From: Corynebacterium senegalense
Lineage (GTDB): Bacteria; Actinomycetota; Actinomycetes; Mycobacteriales; Mycobacteriaceae
DNA length: 64,000 nucleotides
Assembly: GCF_900411315.1 (NCBI RefSeq)
Contig: NZ_LS990887.1
Location: 124,001 to 188,000 of the forward strand
Reading direction: 5' to 3'
The position numbers were made by a program, and so were the translations under genes. Below, piece by piece: positions 10,431 to 18,608 of this stretch (the stretch's first letter is position 1; each line of letters starts with the position of its first letter). The notes beneath the pieces were generated by a model. It was not told where the DNA came from. It was given only the letters and a program-made list of their open reading frames with translations, and did not search any database.

Positions 10431-11495
10431 ATGGCAGTAGTCGAGGTCAACGGGCCCAGCCCTTACCAGGTCCACATCGGGTACAACGTGACCAGCGGGG
10501 TTGCGCAGCGCGTCAGCGAGATCGGGGCGCGCAAGGTGGCCATCATCCACCAGCGCCCGCTGGCCGCGGTGGCGCGCCACATCGCCCGGGAGGTGGAGGG
10601 GGCGAACCTCGAGGTGCTGCTTCTGCCCGTGCCGGACGCCGAGGCGGGCAAAAACGTCGAGGTGCTGGCGCAGCTGTGGGACGCGCTGGGCGAGGCCGGG
10701 TTCGGCCGTCAGGACGTCGTCGTCGGTCTCGGCGGGGGCGCGGCGACGGATCTCGCGGGCTTCGCCGCGGCGACGTGGATGCGCGGCATCCGCGTGATCC
10801 AGGTGCCGACGACGCTGCTCGCGATGGTCGACGCCGCCGTCGGCGGGAAGACGGGCATCAACACCGCCCTGGGCAAGAACCTCGTGGGCGCGTTCCACGA
10901 GCCGGACTCGGTCTTCGTGGACCTGGAGCGCCTGCACACGCTGCCGGAGGAGGAGACGGTGGCGGGCTCCGCGGAGCTGATCAAGACGGGTTTCATCGCG
11001 GACCCGCGCATCCTTGAGCTCTACCGCGAGGGCGCGGAGCGCAACTGGGAGGAGCTCGTGCGCCGTTCGGTGGCGGTGAAGGCGGGCGTCGTGGGCCAGG
11101 ACCTGAAGGAGTCGGGGCTGCGCGAGATTCTCAACTACGGCCACACGCTCGGCCACGCGATCGAGCTGCGGGAGAACTACACCTGGCGCCACGGCGACGC
11201 CGTCGCGGTGGGGATGATGTTCGTCGCGCACCTCGCCCACAACCGCGGGCTTATCGACGCCACCCTGCTCGACCTCCACAGAGAGATCCTGGAGCTGGTG
11301 GGCCTGCCCACCAGCTACGAGGCGGGCGCTTTCGACGAGCTGTACGAGGCGATGACGCGGGACAAGAAGAACCGCGACGGGCGCATCCGCTTCGTCGTCC
11401 TGCGCGGGCTGGGCCAGTGCGCCCGCCTGGAGGACGCGACGGTGGAGGAAATGCGCGCCGCCTACGAGGCAATCTCGGAGGGGACTCCGGCGTGA
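10431..11495 (+). CDS. aroB: 3-dehydroquinate synthase
   Basis: Cyclises DAHP to 3-dehydroquinate with NAD and a divalent metal. The 354-residue protein has the NAD-binding [21 protein letters not shown] region, [26 protein letters not shown] and the metal-binding [11 protein letters not shown]. The start at 10431 follows AAGGAG by 8 nt. Its stop overlaps the aroQ GTG (GTGA). Confidence 0.97.
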   Translation: MAVVEVNGPSPYQVHIGYNVTSGVAQRVSEIGARKVAIIHQRPLAAVARHIAREVEGANLEVLLLPVPDAEAGKNVEVLAQLWDALGEAGFGRQDVVVGLGGGAATDLAGFAAATWMRGIRVIQVPTTLLAMVDAAVGGKTGINTALGKNLVGAFHEPDSVFVDLERLHTLPEEETVAGSAELIKTGFIADPRILELYREGAERNWEELVRRSVAVKAGVVGQDLKESGLREILNYGHTLGHAIELRENYTWRHGDAVAVGMMFVAHLAHNRGLIDATLLDLHREILELVGLPTSYEAGAFDELYEAMTRDKKNRDGRIRFVVLRGLGQCARLEDATVEEMRAAYEAISEGTPA

Positions 11496-11938
11496 AGGTC
11501 CTGGTGCTCAACGGGCCCAACCTGAACAGGCTGGGCAAGCGGCAGCCCGAGGTGTACGGGTCGACCACCCTCGCCGACGTGGTGGGCCGCATCGAGGCGC
11601 GCGCCGAGGCCCTCGGCGTCGAGGTGGAGTGCCGTCAGTCGAACCACGAGGGCGACCTCATCGACTGGTCCCACGAGGCAGCCGACAACAGCTGGGCGGT
11701 GGTGATTAACCCGGGCGGGTTCACCCACACCTCGGTCGCGCTGCGCGACGCGCTCGCCGAGGTCGCCGACGGGCCGGGGTTCGTGGAGGTGCATATCTCC
11801 AACGTGCACGCCCGCGAGGAGTTCCGCCACCACTCCTACCTCTCGCCGATCGCTCTCGGGGTGATCGCGGGGCTGGGCGTCGACGGCTACGAACTCGCTC
11901 TGCAATTTTTCGCAAGGAGGAACAATGGGAATGGCTGA
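11492..11938 (+). CDS. aroQ: Type II 3-dehydroquinate dehydratase
   Basis: Dehydrates 3-dehydroquinate to 3-dehydroshikimate. It is a 148-residue type II enzyme, recognised by [21 protein letters not shown] at the N-terminus with the catalytic Tyr near residue 25, [28 protein letters not shown] and [10 protein letters not shown]. It starts at the GTG that overlaps the aroB stop and ends inside pepQ, so aroB-aroQ-pepQ are translationally linked. Confidence 0.96.
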   Translation: MKVLVLNGPNLNRLGKRQPEVYGSTTLADVVGRIEARAEALGVEVECRQSNHEGDLIDWSHEAADNSWAVVINPGGFTHTSVALRDALAEVADGPGFVEVHISNVHAREEFRHHSYLSPIALGVIAGLGVDGYELALQFFARRNNGNG

Positions 11939-13016
11939 CACCCGCTTCGAGACGCGCCGGCGCAAACTCGCCAGCGAGCTGGCGGCGCAGCGCATCGACG
12001 ACATGGTGGTGACCAACCTGGTCCACGTGCGCTACCTGTCCGGCTTCTCGGGCTCGAACGCGGCGCTGCTGGTGTCGAAGGACCGCACGGCGGCGATCGC
12101 CACCGACGGGCGCTACCTCACACAGGTCGCCCAGGAGGTCCCCGACATCGAGGCGAGGATCACCCGCGAGGTCGCCCCGGTCCTGCTCAGCGAGGTCGTG
12201 GAGGGCCACCGCGTCGGCTACGAGGCGGACTACGTCAGCGTCAACCAGCTCCGCGAGCTCGAGAAGGCCTGCCCGGAGGGGGTGTCCCTCGTGCCCGTCA
12301 GCGGGGTGATCGAGGGCATCCGCCTGGTCAAGGACCCGCTCGAGCTGACCAGGCTGAGCGAGGTCGCGGCGCTTGCCACCCGGGCGCTCGACGAGCTGGT
12401 CGAGGCGGGCGAGTTGCGCGCCGGCCGCACCGAGCGCGAGGTCGCGGCGGATTTGGAGTACCGCATGCGGTTGCTCGGCTCGGAGCACGTCAGCTTCGAC
12501 ACGATCGTCGCCTCCGGCCCGAACTCCGCCCTGCCGCACTACAGCGCCGGCGACCGCACCCTCACCGAGGGTGACCTGGTGACCATCGACTTCGGCGCCC
12601 ACCGGTTGGGCTTCAACTCCGACATGACCCGCACCTTCGCCATCGGCGAGCCGCCGGCGCGGCTGCGCGAGATCTACGAGGTTGTGCTGGCCGCGCAGCT
12701 GGCCGGGGTGAAGGCGGCGGTGCCTGGGGCGGCGCTCGTGGACGTCGACAAGGCGTGCCGCGACATCATCGACGAGGCGGGCTACGGCGAGTACTTCGTC
12801 CACTCGACGGGCCACGGCATCGGCCTGGAGGTGCACGAGGCCCCCTCCGCGGCGCGAACCGGGCGGGGCGAGCTCGCCGAGGGCATGACGCTCACCATCG
12901 AGCCGGGGATCTACATCCCCGGCGAGGGTGGGGTGCGCATCGAGGACACGCTCATCATCACCTCGGGCGCCCCACGCGTTATCACAGAGTGGCCGAAAGA
13001 ACTTATGATTCTGTGA
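11925..13016 (+). CDS. pepQ: Xaa-Pro aminopeptidase/dipeptidase (M24 family)
   Basis: A 363-residue creatinase-type metallopeptidase that would cleave X-Pro bonds. The metal ligands can be read in [19 protein letters not shown] (two Asp), [13 protein letters not shown] (His), [18 protein letters not shown] (two Glu). The start is the ATG at 11925 or the one at 11931; AAGGAGG at 11914-11920 is 4 or 10 nt away. It overlaps the aroQ end by 14 nt. The genes aroB-aroQ-pepQ-efp-nusB follow each other in other corynebacteria. Confidence 0.94.
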   Translation: MGMADTRFETRRRKLASELAAQRIDDMVVTNLVHVRYLSGFSGSNAALLVSKDRTAAIATDGRYLTQVAQEVPDIEARITREVAPVLLSEVVEGHRVGYEADYVSVNQLRELEKACPEGVSLVPVSGVIEGIRLVKDPLELTRLSEVAALATRALDELVEAGELRAGRTEREVAADLEYRMRLLGSEHVSFDTIVASGPNSALPHYSAGDRTLTEGDLVTIDFGAHRLGFNSDMTRTFAIGEPPARLREIYEVVLAAQLAGVKAAVPGAALVDVDKACRDIIDEAGYGEYFVHSTGHGIGLEVHEAPSAARTGRGELAEGMTLTIEPGIYIPGEGGVRIEDTLIITSGAPRVITEWPKELMIL

Positions 13017-13018
13017 TG

Positions 13019-13024
13019 TAGGAT
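13019..13024 (+). promoter_or_regulatory. Candidate -10 box for efp-nusB
   Basis: TAGGAT starts 3 nt after the pepQ stop and lies about 45 nt before efp. A -35 is not recognisable. Confidence 0.35.
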
Positions 13025-13068
13025 TGTGCTGTTTGCATACGTTCGTCTCCCTGTAAGGAAGGTACCCA

Positions 13069-13632
13069 GTGGCAACTACCGCTGATTTCAAGAACGGCCT
13101 GGTGCTGAAGGTCGATGGCAAGCTTCAGCAGATCGTGGAGTTCCAGCACGTCAAGCCGGGCAAGGGCCCCGCGTTCGTGCGCACCAAGCTGAAGGACGTC
13201 GTCTCCGGCAAGACGGTGGACAAGACGTGGAACGCCGGCGTGAAGGTCGAGACCGCCACAGTGGACCGCCGCGACATGACCTACCTGTACAACGACGGCA
13301 CCAACTACGTCGTCATGGACGACAAGACCTACGAGCAGTTCGAGCTGCCGGAGGAGAAATTCGGCGACGCCGCCCGCTTCCTGCTGGAGAACATGCGCGT
13401 CCAGGTGTCCTTCCACGACGGCGACGCCCTCTTCGCCGAGCTGCCCATCTCCGTCGACCTCAAGGTCTCCCACACCGAGCCGGGCCTGCAGGGCGACCGC
13501 TCCACCGGCGGCACCAAGCCAGCCACCCTGGAGACCGGCGCCGAGATCCAGGTTCCGCTGTTCCTCGAGACCGGCAACGTGGTCAAGGTGGACACCCGTA
13601 CCGGCGAGTACCTCTCCCGCGTCAACAACTAA
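13069..13632 (+). CDS. efp: Elongation factor P
   Basis: Rescues ribosomes stalled at polyproline. The 187-residue three-domain protein starts [16 protein letters not shown] and has the domain I loop PGKGPA with Lys32 at its tip, then [20 protein letters not shown] and a C-terminal OB-fold with [10 protein letters not shown] and [11 protein letters not shown]. The GTG at 13069 has AAGGAAGG 6 nt upstream. Its stop overlaps the nusB start by one base (TAATG). Confidence 0.97.
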   Translation: MATTADFKNGLVLKVDGKLQQIVEFQHVKPGKGPAFVRTKLKDVVSGKTVDKTWNAGVKVETATVDRRDMTYLYNDGTNYVVMDDKTYEQFELPEEKFGDAARFLLENMRVQVSFHDGDALFAELPISVDLKVSHTEPGLQGDRSTGGTKPATLETGAEIQVPLFLETGNVVKVDTRTGEYLSRVNN

Positions 13633-14165
13633 TGCCTGACTACAAGCGACACGGCGCCCGCTACCGCGCCCGGCGCCGCGCGGTGGACATCCTCTTTGAG
13701 GCGGAGACGCGCGACATGGACCCCGTGGCCATCGTTGAGGACCGCACGGAGCTGTCCAAGGACCCGCAGAACGCGGTGGCTCCGGTGGCGGAGTACACGC
13801 GTCAGATCATCGCCGGCGCGGCCGAGCAGCTCGACGACATCGACGACGCGATCGAACGCTTCCTCTCCGAGAACTGGGAGATCGACCGCCTGCCGGCTGT
13901 CGACAGGCAGATCCTGCGGGTTGCCACGTGGGAGATCCTGTTCAACGACGAAGTCGAGCCGCCGATCGCGATCGCGAACGCGCTCGAGATGGCCACGGCG
14001 TACGCCGACAACTCGGCCCCGCCGTACATCCACGCGGTGCTCGACGACATCATCCAGTGGAGCTCCGCGGACGCACCCGCGACTGAGCCGTCCACTGAGC
14101 CGGAAGCAGCCCGCGAGCCGGATCCGGTGCTCGGGGAGATCGTCGCCGACTCCCCGGAGCTCTAA
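13632..14165 (+). CDS. nusB: Transcription antitermination factor NusB
   Basis: Binds boxA RNA with NusE for rRNA antitermination. The 177-residue helical protein has [13 protein letters not shown] at the N-terminus and the signature [21 protein letters not shown], then [27 protein letters not shown] tail of about 30 residues rich in Glu, Pro and Ala follows the fold and is longer than in E. coli NusB. The start is coupled to efp. A strong terminator follows the gene. Confidence 0.95.
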   Translation: MPDYKRHGARYRARRRAVDILFEAETRDMDPVAIVEDRTELSKDPQNAVAPVAEYTRQIIAGAAEQLDDIDDAIERFLSENWEIDRLPAVDRQILRVATWEILFNDEVEPPIAIANALEMATAYADNSAPPYIHAVLDDIIQWSSADAPATEPSTEPEAAREPDPVLGEIVADSPEL

Positions 14166-14172
14166 CATGGAC

Positions 14173-14201
14173 AGTGCCCACCTCAGCGTGGGCACTTTTT
14201 T
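14173..14201 (+). terminator. Intrinsic terminator after nusB
   Basis: AGTGCCCAC (14173-14181) pairs perfectly with GTGGGCACT (14188-14196) around a 6-nt loop and is followed by a T-run to 14201. It ends the aro-efp-nusB transcription unit. Confidence 0.9.
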
Positions 14202-14249
14202 CATGCCGCGCGAGCGCGGTGCCAACCCGAGACCTGCAAGGAGATGGAC

Positions 14250-15107
14250 ATGGCCAAGGTGACGGTGGAGGAGGCGAGGAAGTTGGCGGTGGGCCCGTCC
14301 TTCCAGATCGCCGACGTTGACCCGGCCTCGACGCCGGGGCTGCCGAGCGGGGACGCAGCCGCGCTGGACGAGGCGTTCTCCCATTACGACGCCAAGCTGG
14401 AGGAGCTTCAGGAGTGCCTCTACGCCAACGGGCGGGCCGGCGGGGGCGACACCGGTTCGGTGCTGCTGGTGCTGCAGGGGATGGACACGTCGGGCAAGGG
14501 TGGCATCATCAAGCACGCGATCGGCTCGGTCATGGACATCCAGGGCGTGCACGTCAAGGCGTTCGGGCGCCCGACCGAGGAGGAGGCGCAGCACGATTTC
14601 CTGTGGCGCGTCGAGTCGCACCTGCCCCAGCCGGGGCAGGTCTCGGTGTTCGACCGCTCCTACTACGAAGACGTCCTCGTGCAGCGGGTGAAGCAGATGG
14701 CGCCGCCGGAGGAGATCGAGCGGCGCTACGGCGCGATCGTGGACTTTGAAAAGCAGCTCGCCGCCCGCGGCACCGGCGTGGTCAAGGTGATGGCGCACAT
14801 CTCGCGGGATTTCCAGAAGGAGAACCTGCGGGAGCGGATCGAGAACCCGTCGAAGCACTGGAAGTACGACCCGGGCGACATCGATGATCGCGCCCTGTGG
14901 TCGCAGTACATGGCGGCGTACCAGGTGGCGCTGACGAGGACGTCGACAAGCGATGCCCCGTGGTACTGCGTGCCCTCCGACAACAAGAAATACTGCCGGA
15001 CGGTGGTCAAGACACTGCTTTACGACGCCCTCAGCTCGCTCGGGCTCACCTGGCCCGAGGCCGACTTCGACCCCACGGAGGAGCTGCGTCGCCTCGAGCG
15101 CTCCTAG
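14250..15107 (+). CDS. ppk2: Polyphosphate kinase 2 family (class III-like)
   Basis: A 285-residue P-loop kinase that transfers phosphate between polyphosphate and nucleotides. Walker A GMDTSGKGG is at 77-85, the Walker B/lid motif FDRSYYEDVL at 124-133, and PSKHWKYDPGDIDDR forms the lid. The GVHVKAFGRPTEEEAQHDFLWR stretch resembles the class III group (AMP and ADP as acceptors) more than the class I/II enzymes; that class call is inference. The second ATG (14250) is chosen because AAGGAG at 14238-14243 is 6 nt upstream, whereas the ATG at 14244 directly abuts it. Confidence 0.9.
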   Translation: MAKVTVEEARKLAVGPSFQIADVDPASTPGLPSGDAAALDEAFSHYDAKLEELQECLYANGRAGGGDTGSVLLVLQGMDTSGKGGIIKHAIGSVMDIQGVHVKAFGRPTEEEAQHDFLWRVESHLPQPGQVSVFDRSYYEDVLVQRVKQMAPPEEIERRYGAIVDFEKQLAARGTGVVKVMAHISRDFQKENLRERIENPSKHWKYDPGDIDDRALWSQYMAAYQVALTRTSTSDAPWYCVPSDNKKYCRTVVKTLLYDALSSLGLTWPEADFDPTEELRRLERS

Positions 15108-15218
15108 CGGCGGGGGTGGGTCCGCGCCCGCGGAAGCCACTGCTCACGCCGTCTGTATCGGTTCAGAAGGCGCGCGTGCCGTTTGACGTGCGTAAACGAG
15201 GTGGGTCACTATCAGTGC

Positions 15219-16211
15219 GTGCTGAACATATCGAAAACCGTCACCGCCGTGGCCCTCGCTGCCACTGTTTCCCTCGCCGCCGCCTGCTCCTCGACGGGCG
15301 GCGCGCCGAGGAGCACCGAGGGCGGTGAGACCGCCGGGGGAGTGGACACCCCGCGCTACGTGGTGGCCATGGTCACCCACGGAGCCCCGGGCGACACCTA
15401 CTGGGACCTCGTGCGCAAGGGCGCGGAGGAGGCGGCGAAGAAGGACAACATCGAGCTGCGCTACTCCTCCGACCCGCAGGCGCCCAATCAGGCGAACCTG
15501 GTCCGCTCCGCGGTCGACGCCGGGGTGGACGGCATCGCGGTGACCATGCCGAACGCCGAGGCGATCGGGCCGGCGGCGCAGAAAGCCGTCGACGCCGGCA
15601 TCCCCACCGTCGGGCTGAACGCGGGGATGAAGGAGTACGCCAGCTACGGGATGAGCGGCTTCTTCGGGCAGGACGAGACAGTCGCCGGCACGTCGGCGGG
15701 CGAGCGCCTGAAGTCCGAGGGCAAGTCGAAGGTGCTGTGCGTCATCCACGAGCAGGGCAACTCCTCCCAGGAGGAGCGCTGCGCGGGCGTCGGCAAGGGC
15801 CTCGGCGGCGGCGTCGAGCTGCTCTACGTCAACGGCCAGGACCTGACCTCGGTGCAGGCGACCATCAAGTCGAAGCTCGCGCAGGACCCGAGCTTCGACA
15901 CCGTCTTCGCGCTCCAGGCCCCCGTCGCGCTGCGAGCTGTGGAATCGGTCAAGCAGGCGGGCGCGGCGGCGCAGGTGGTCACGTTCGACACCAACGCCGA
16001 GCTTGTCGACGCCATCGCCGACGGCCGCGTCGCCTGGGCCGTCGACCAGCAGCCCTACCTGCAGGGCTACCTCGCCGTCGACTCCCTCTGGGTGGCCAAG
16101 CGCAACGGCGGCACCTTCGGCGGCGGCCAGCCGGTGTACACGGGCCCGAGCTTTGTGGACTCGTCGAACGTGGAGACCATCTCCGAGGCCGCAAAGGCGG
16201 GCCTGCGATGA
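15219..16211 (+). CDS. Ribose-type ABC importer, substrate-binding lipoprotein
   Basis: A 330-residue periplasmic-binding protein of the sugar (type I, RbsB/COG1879) family. The N-terminus is a lipoprotein signal with lipobox LAAAC, Cys23 becoming the lipidated residue. The mature part has VAMVTHGAPGDTYWDLVRKG, AVDAGVDGIAV, and FDTNAELVDAIADGRVAWAVDQQPY, the hinge and sugar-pocket region. The GTG at 15219 is chosen because it gives a proper signal peptide; CACTAT 6 nt upstream could make the transcript leaderless. It overlaps the permease gene (ATGA). The substrate cannot be named; a pentose, inositol or similar polyol is plausible. Confidence 0.88.
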   Translation: MLNISKTVTAVALAATVSLAAACSSTGGAPRSTEGGETAGGVDTPRYVVAMVTHGAPGDTYWDLVRKGAEEAAKKDNIELRYSSDPQAPNQANLVRSAVDAGVDGIAVTMPNAEAIGPAAQKAVDAGIPTVGLNAGMKEYASYGMSGFFGQDETVAGTSAGERLKSEGKSKVLCVIHEQGNSSQEERCAGVGKGLGGGVELLYVNGQDLTSVQATIKSKLAQDPSFDTVFALQAPVALRAVESVKQAGAAAQVVTFDTNAELVDAIADGRVAWAVDQQPYLQGYLAVDSLWVAKRNGGTFGGGQPVYTGPSFVDSSNVETISEAAKAGLR

Positions 16212-17248
16212 CCGTCTCTCCGCAGGACACCGCGCCCGAGGACAGGCTGCGCACCCACACGGGCTTGGCGAAGCTGATCCGCCGCCCGGAGCTGGCCAGC
16301 CTCCTCGGATTCGTCGCGATCTTCATCCTCTTCCTCACCGTTGCCCCCGCTTTCCGCTCCTTCGAGGCGATGGCGACGATCCTCTACGCCAGCTCGACGC
16401 TCGGAATCGTGGCGCTCGCGGTGGGGCTGCTGATGATCGGCGGCGAGTTCGACCTCTCCTCCGGCGTGGCCGTGACCACGGCGGCTCTGGCCGCCACGAT
16501 GCTCAACTACAACCTGCACCTCAACTCCTGGGTGGGGGCGGCGCTCGCCCTGGTGGTCTCGCTGGCCATCGGCGCGCTCAACGGGGTGCTGGTCGCCCGC
16601 ACGGGCATCGCCAGCTTCCTCATCACCCTGGCCGCCTTCCTCATGCTGCAGGGCCTCAACCTGGCGGTGACCAAACTCGTCACCGGGCAGGTGGCCACCC
16701 CGTCGATCTCCGACATGGAGGGTTTCAACTCCGCCCGGGCCTTCTTCGCCGGGTCCTTCCACGTCGGTGGTGTGAGCATAAGCGTGACGGTGTTGTGGTG
16801 GATCGCCTTCGTGGCGCTGGCCTCCTTCCTGCTGTTCCGCACGAAGTTCGGCAACTGGATCACCGCCGTGGGCGGCGACCAGGACGCAGCGCGCGCGGTG
16901 GGTGTGCCCGTGCGCGGGGTGAAAATTGCCCTGTTCATGCTCGTCGGCTTCGCCGCCTGGTTCGTCGGCATGCACACGCTGTTCGCCTTCGACTCCATCC
17001 AGGCCGGGCAGGGGGTGGGCAACGAGTTCCTCTACATCATCGCCGCCGTCATCGGCGGGTGCTCCATGACCGGCGGGCGCGGCACGGCAGTGGGCACCGC
17101 GATCGGCGCGCTGATCTTCGGCATGACCAACCAGGGCATCGTCTACGCGGGATGGAACCCCGACTGGTTCAAGTTCTTCCTCGGGGCGATGCTGCTCTTC
17201 GCGGTGTTCACCAACACGTCCTTCGCCAATTACACGAAGAATAGGTAG
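16208..17248 (+). CDS. Ribose-type ABC importer, permease
   Basis: A 346-residue membrane protein with about nine to ten helices, of the RbsC/AraH family. Recognisable parts are GIVALAVGLLMIGGEFDLSSG (the conserved EAA-like entry after helix 3), NGVLVARTGIASFLITL, GGDQDAARAVGVPVRG (coupling loop) and IIAAVIGGCSMTGGRGTAVG. The ATG overlaps the stop of the binding-protein gene by 4 nt, and the ATPase gene starts 3 nt after its end. One permease gene suggests a homodimeric channel. Confidence 0.9.
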   Translation: MTVSPQDTAPEDRLRTHTGLAKLIRRPELASLLGFVAIFILFLTVAPAFRSFEAMATILYASSTLGIVALAVGLLMIGGEFDLSSGVAVTTAALAATMLNYNLHLNSWVGAALALVVSLAIGALNGVLVARTGIASFLITLAAFLMLQGLNLAVTKLVTGQVATPSISDMEGFNSARAFFAGSFHVGGVSISVTVLWWIAFVALASFLLFRTKFGNWITAVGGDQDAARAVGVPVRGVKIALFMLVGFAAWFVGMHTLFAFDSIQAGQGVGNEFLYIIAAVIGGCSMTGGRGTAVGTAIGALIFGMTNQGIVYAGWNPDWFKFFLGAMLLFAVFTNTSFANYTKNR

Positions 17249-17251
17249 CCC

Positions 17252-18013
17252 ATGCCGATCATCGAACTTCGCGACATCACCAAGTCCTACGGCAGCTTCG
17301 ACGCCCTGCGCGGCGTCAACCTCAGCGTCCGCAGCGGCGAGGTCACCTGCGTCCTCGGCGACAACGGCGCGGGCAAGTCCACCCTCATCAAGATTCTCGC
17401 CGGCCTGCACACCCAGACCAGCGGAGACATGCTTATCGACGCCCAACCCGCCGCCTTCTCCTCACCGCGCGACGCTCTCGACGCGGGCATCGCCACCGTG
17501 TACCAGACGCTCGCCATCGTCGACGAGCTCAGCGTGTGGCGGAACTTCTTCCTCGGACAGGAACTCACCGGGACGCTCGGCACCCTCAAGGAGGCCGAGA
17601 TGAAGCGCATCTGCGCCGAGCAGCTGCGCGAGATGGGCATCGAGATCCCCGACGTCAACGTGGAAGCCGGCAACCTCTCCGGCGGTCAGCGACAGGTCGT
17701 CGCCATCGCCCGCGCCGTTTACTTCGGGGCCCGCGTACTCGTGCTCGACGAGCCGACCGCCGCCCTCGGCGTGAAGCAGTCCGGGGTGGTGCTCAAGTTC
17801 ATCGCCGCCGCCCGCGACCGCGGCATCGCCGTCGTCCTCGTCACCCACAATCCCCACCACGCCTACCTCGTCGGCGACCACTTCACCATCCTCAAACTGG
17901 GCCGCCCGGAACTCGACGCCCCGAGATCCGAAGTCACCCTCGACGAACTCACCCGCCAGATGGCGGGAGGCGGCGAGCTCGATGCGTTGAGCCACGAACT
18001 TCAACGGGACTGA
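17252..18013 (+). CDS. Ribose-type ABC importer, single-domain ATPase
   Basis: A 253-residue ATPase energising the importer. Walker A GDNGAGKST is at 36-44, the signature LSGGQRQ near 143-149 and Walker B VLVLDEPTAALG near 164-175. RbsA-type partners usually have two fused ATPase domains (about 500 residues); this is a single domain, as in the FrcA-like subgroup, and must dimerise. It is the last gene of the three-gene cassette. No sugar kinase, isomerase or regulator gene adjoins it. Confidence 0.9.
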   Translation: MPIIELRDITKSYGSFDALRGVNLSVRSGEVTCVLGDNGAGKSTLIKILAGLHTQTSGDMLIDAQPAAFSSPRDALDAGIATVYQTLAIVDELSVWRNFFLGQELTGTLGTLKEAEMKRICAEQLREMGIEIPDVNVEAGNLSGGQRQVVAIARAVYFGARVLVLDEPTAALGVKQSGVVLKFIAAARDRGIAVVLVTHNPHHAYLVGDHFTILKLGRPELDAPRSEVTLDELTRQMAGGGELDALSHELQRD

Positions 18014-18030
18014 CGCGGTTCGTGATCGGG

Positions 18031-18484
18031 GTCCGCATTGCGGACTTTTCAGGGTGAGTGGCTGGCGGTCTGCGGACTCCGCATTGCGGACTTTCCCAGG
18101 TGAGTGAGAGGAAGTCTGCATCCTCTGCATTGCAGACTTTTCGCGATGTCCGGCTGGGCGTTCGAGGACTCCGCATTGCGGACTGTTCAGGGCGAAAGAG
18201 TGGCAGTCTGCGGACTCTCCAATGCGAACGTGCCAGGGTAACCGACTGGTTGCTCGCGATGTCTTGGAGTGGAAAGGAATATCTCGCGGAGTCCGCATTG
18301 CGGACTTTCCCGGGTGTAGAAGTGGCAGTCTGCAGACTCCGCCTTGCGGACCCTCGAGATGGGTGCACCGGTCTATTCGCCTCGCTCTTGCGGGCTGTCG
18401 GGTCGGGTCTTCTGGTTGTGCGGGACTCTGCATTCCAGACTTTTCGGAGCGATGACTGGACGCCTGCGGACTCCGCACTGGGGA
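18031..18484. repeat. Tandem array of ten 46-bp units, each with a palindromic core
   Basis: Cores begin at 18032, 18078, 18124, 18170, 18216, 18292, 18338, 18382, 18427 and 18472. Steps are 46, 46, 46, 46, 76, 46, 44, 45 and 45. The canonical core is the palindrome TCCGCATTGCGGA. The unit at 18124 has TCTGCATTGCAGA, changed on both arms so that pairing is kept; others are decayed. The rest of the unit is loosely conserved (CTTTTC-AGGGTGAG then TGGCAGTCTGCGGAC), so a second, overlapping palindrome TGCGGACTCCGCA forms at several unit borders. Because 46 is not a multiple of 3, the repeat is not protein-coding; open frames through it are by-products. The array lies between the ABC ATPase and the dehydrogenase. 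Function unknown. Confidence 0.85.
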
Positions 18485-18608
18485 CTCATTTAGCGCCTAC
18501 CGCCTCCACCGGCGCGATCTCGTGGCGTCGACAAGCGACGAGCCTGAGAGCAAAAGATGGGTAGACTTAATGGTGTCACCAGTCGCCGAGAGAGGTTGGA
18601 GGAAAACC
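18485..18608 (+). promoter_or_regulatory. Leader of the dehydrogenase gene with -10 box TAGACT
   Basis: After the last repeat there is a 124-nt non-coding stretch. TAGACT at 18562-18567 is the best -10 box. The ribosome binding site GGAGGA lies at 18599-18604. No terminator with a T-run was seen between the ABC ATPase and this promoter. Confidence 0.4.

Noticed and set aside
15183-15218. Longer start of the sugar-binding protein
   Set aside because: Starting at 15183 would add 12 residues before the lipoprotein signal, placing acidic and His residues ahead of the basic n-region; the GTG at 15219 gives a normal signal peptide.
18031-18484. CRISPR array
   Set aside because: The period is about 46 bp, but the repeated core is only 13 bp and the segments between cores resemble each other. 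There are no unique spacers and no cas genes.
18058-18564. 168-residue open frame through the repeat array, and - strand frames over the same region
   Set aside because: The frames only translate repeat units in changing phase (SALRTFP/LRIAD-like snippets), have no ribosome binding site and match no family.
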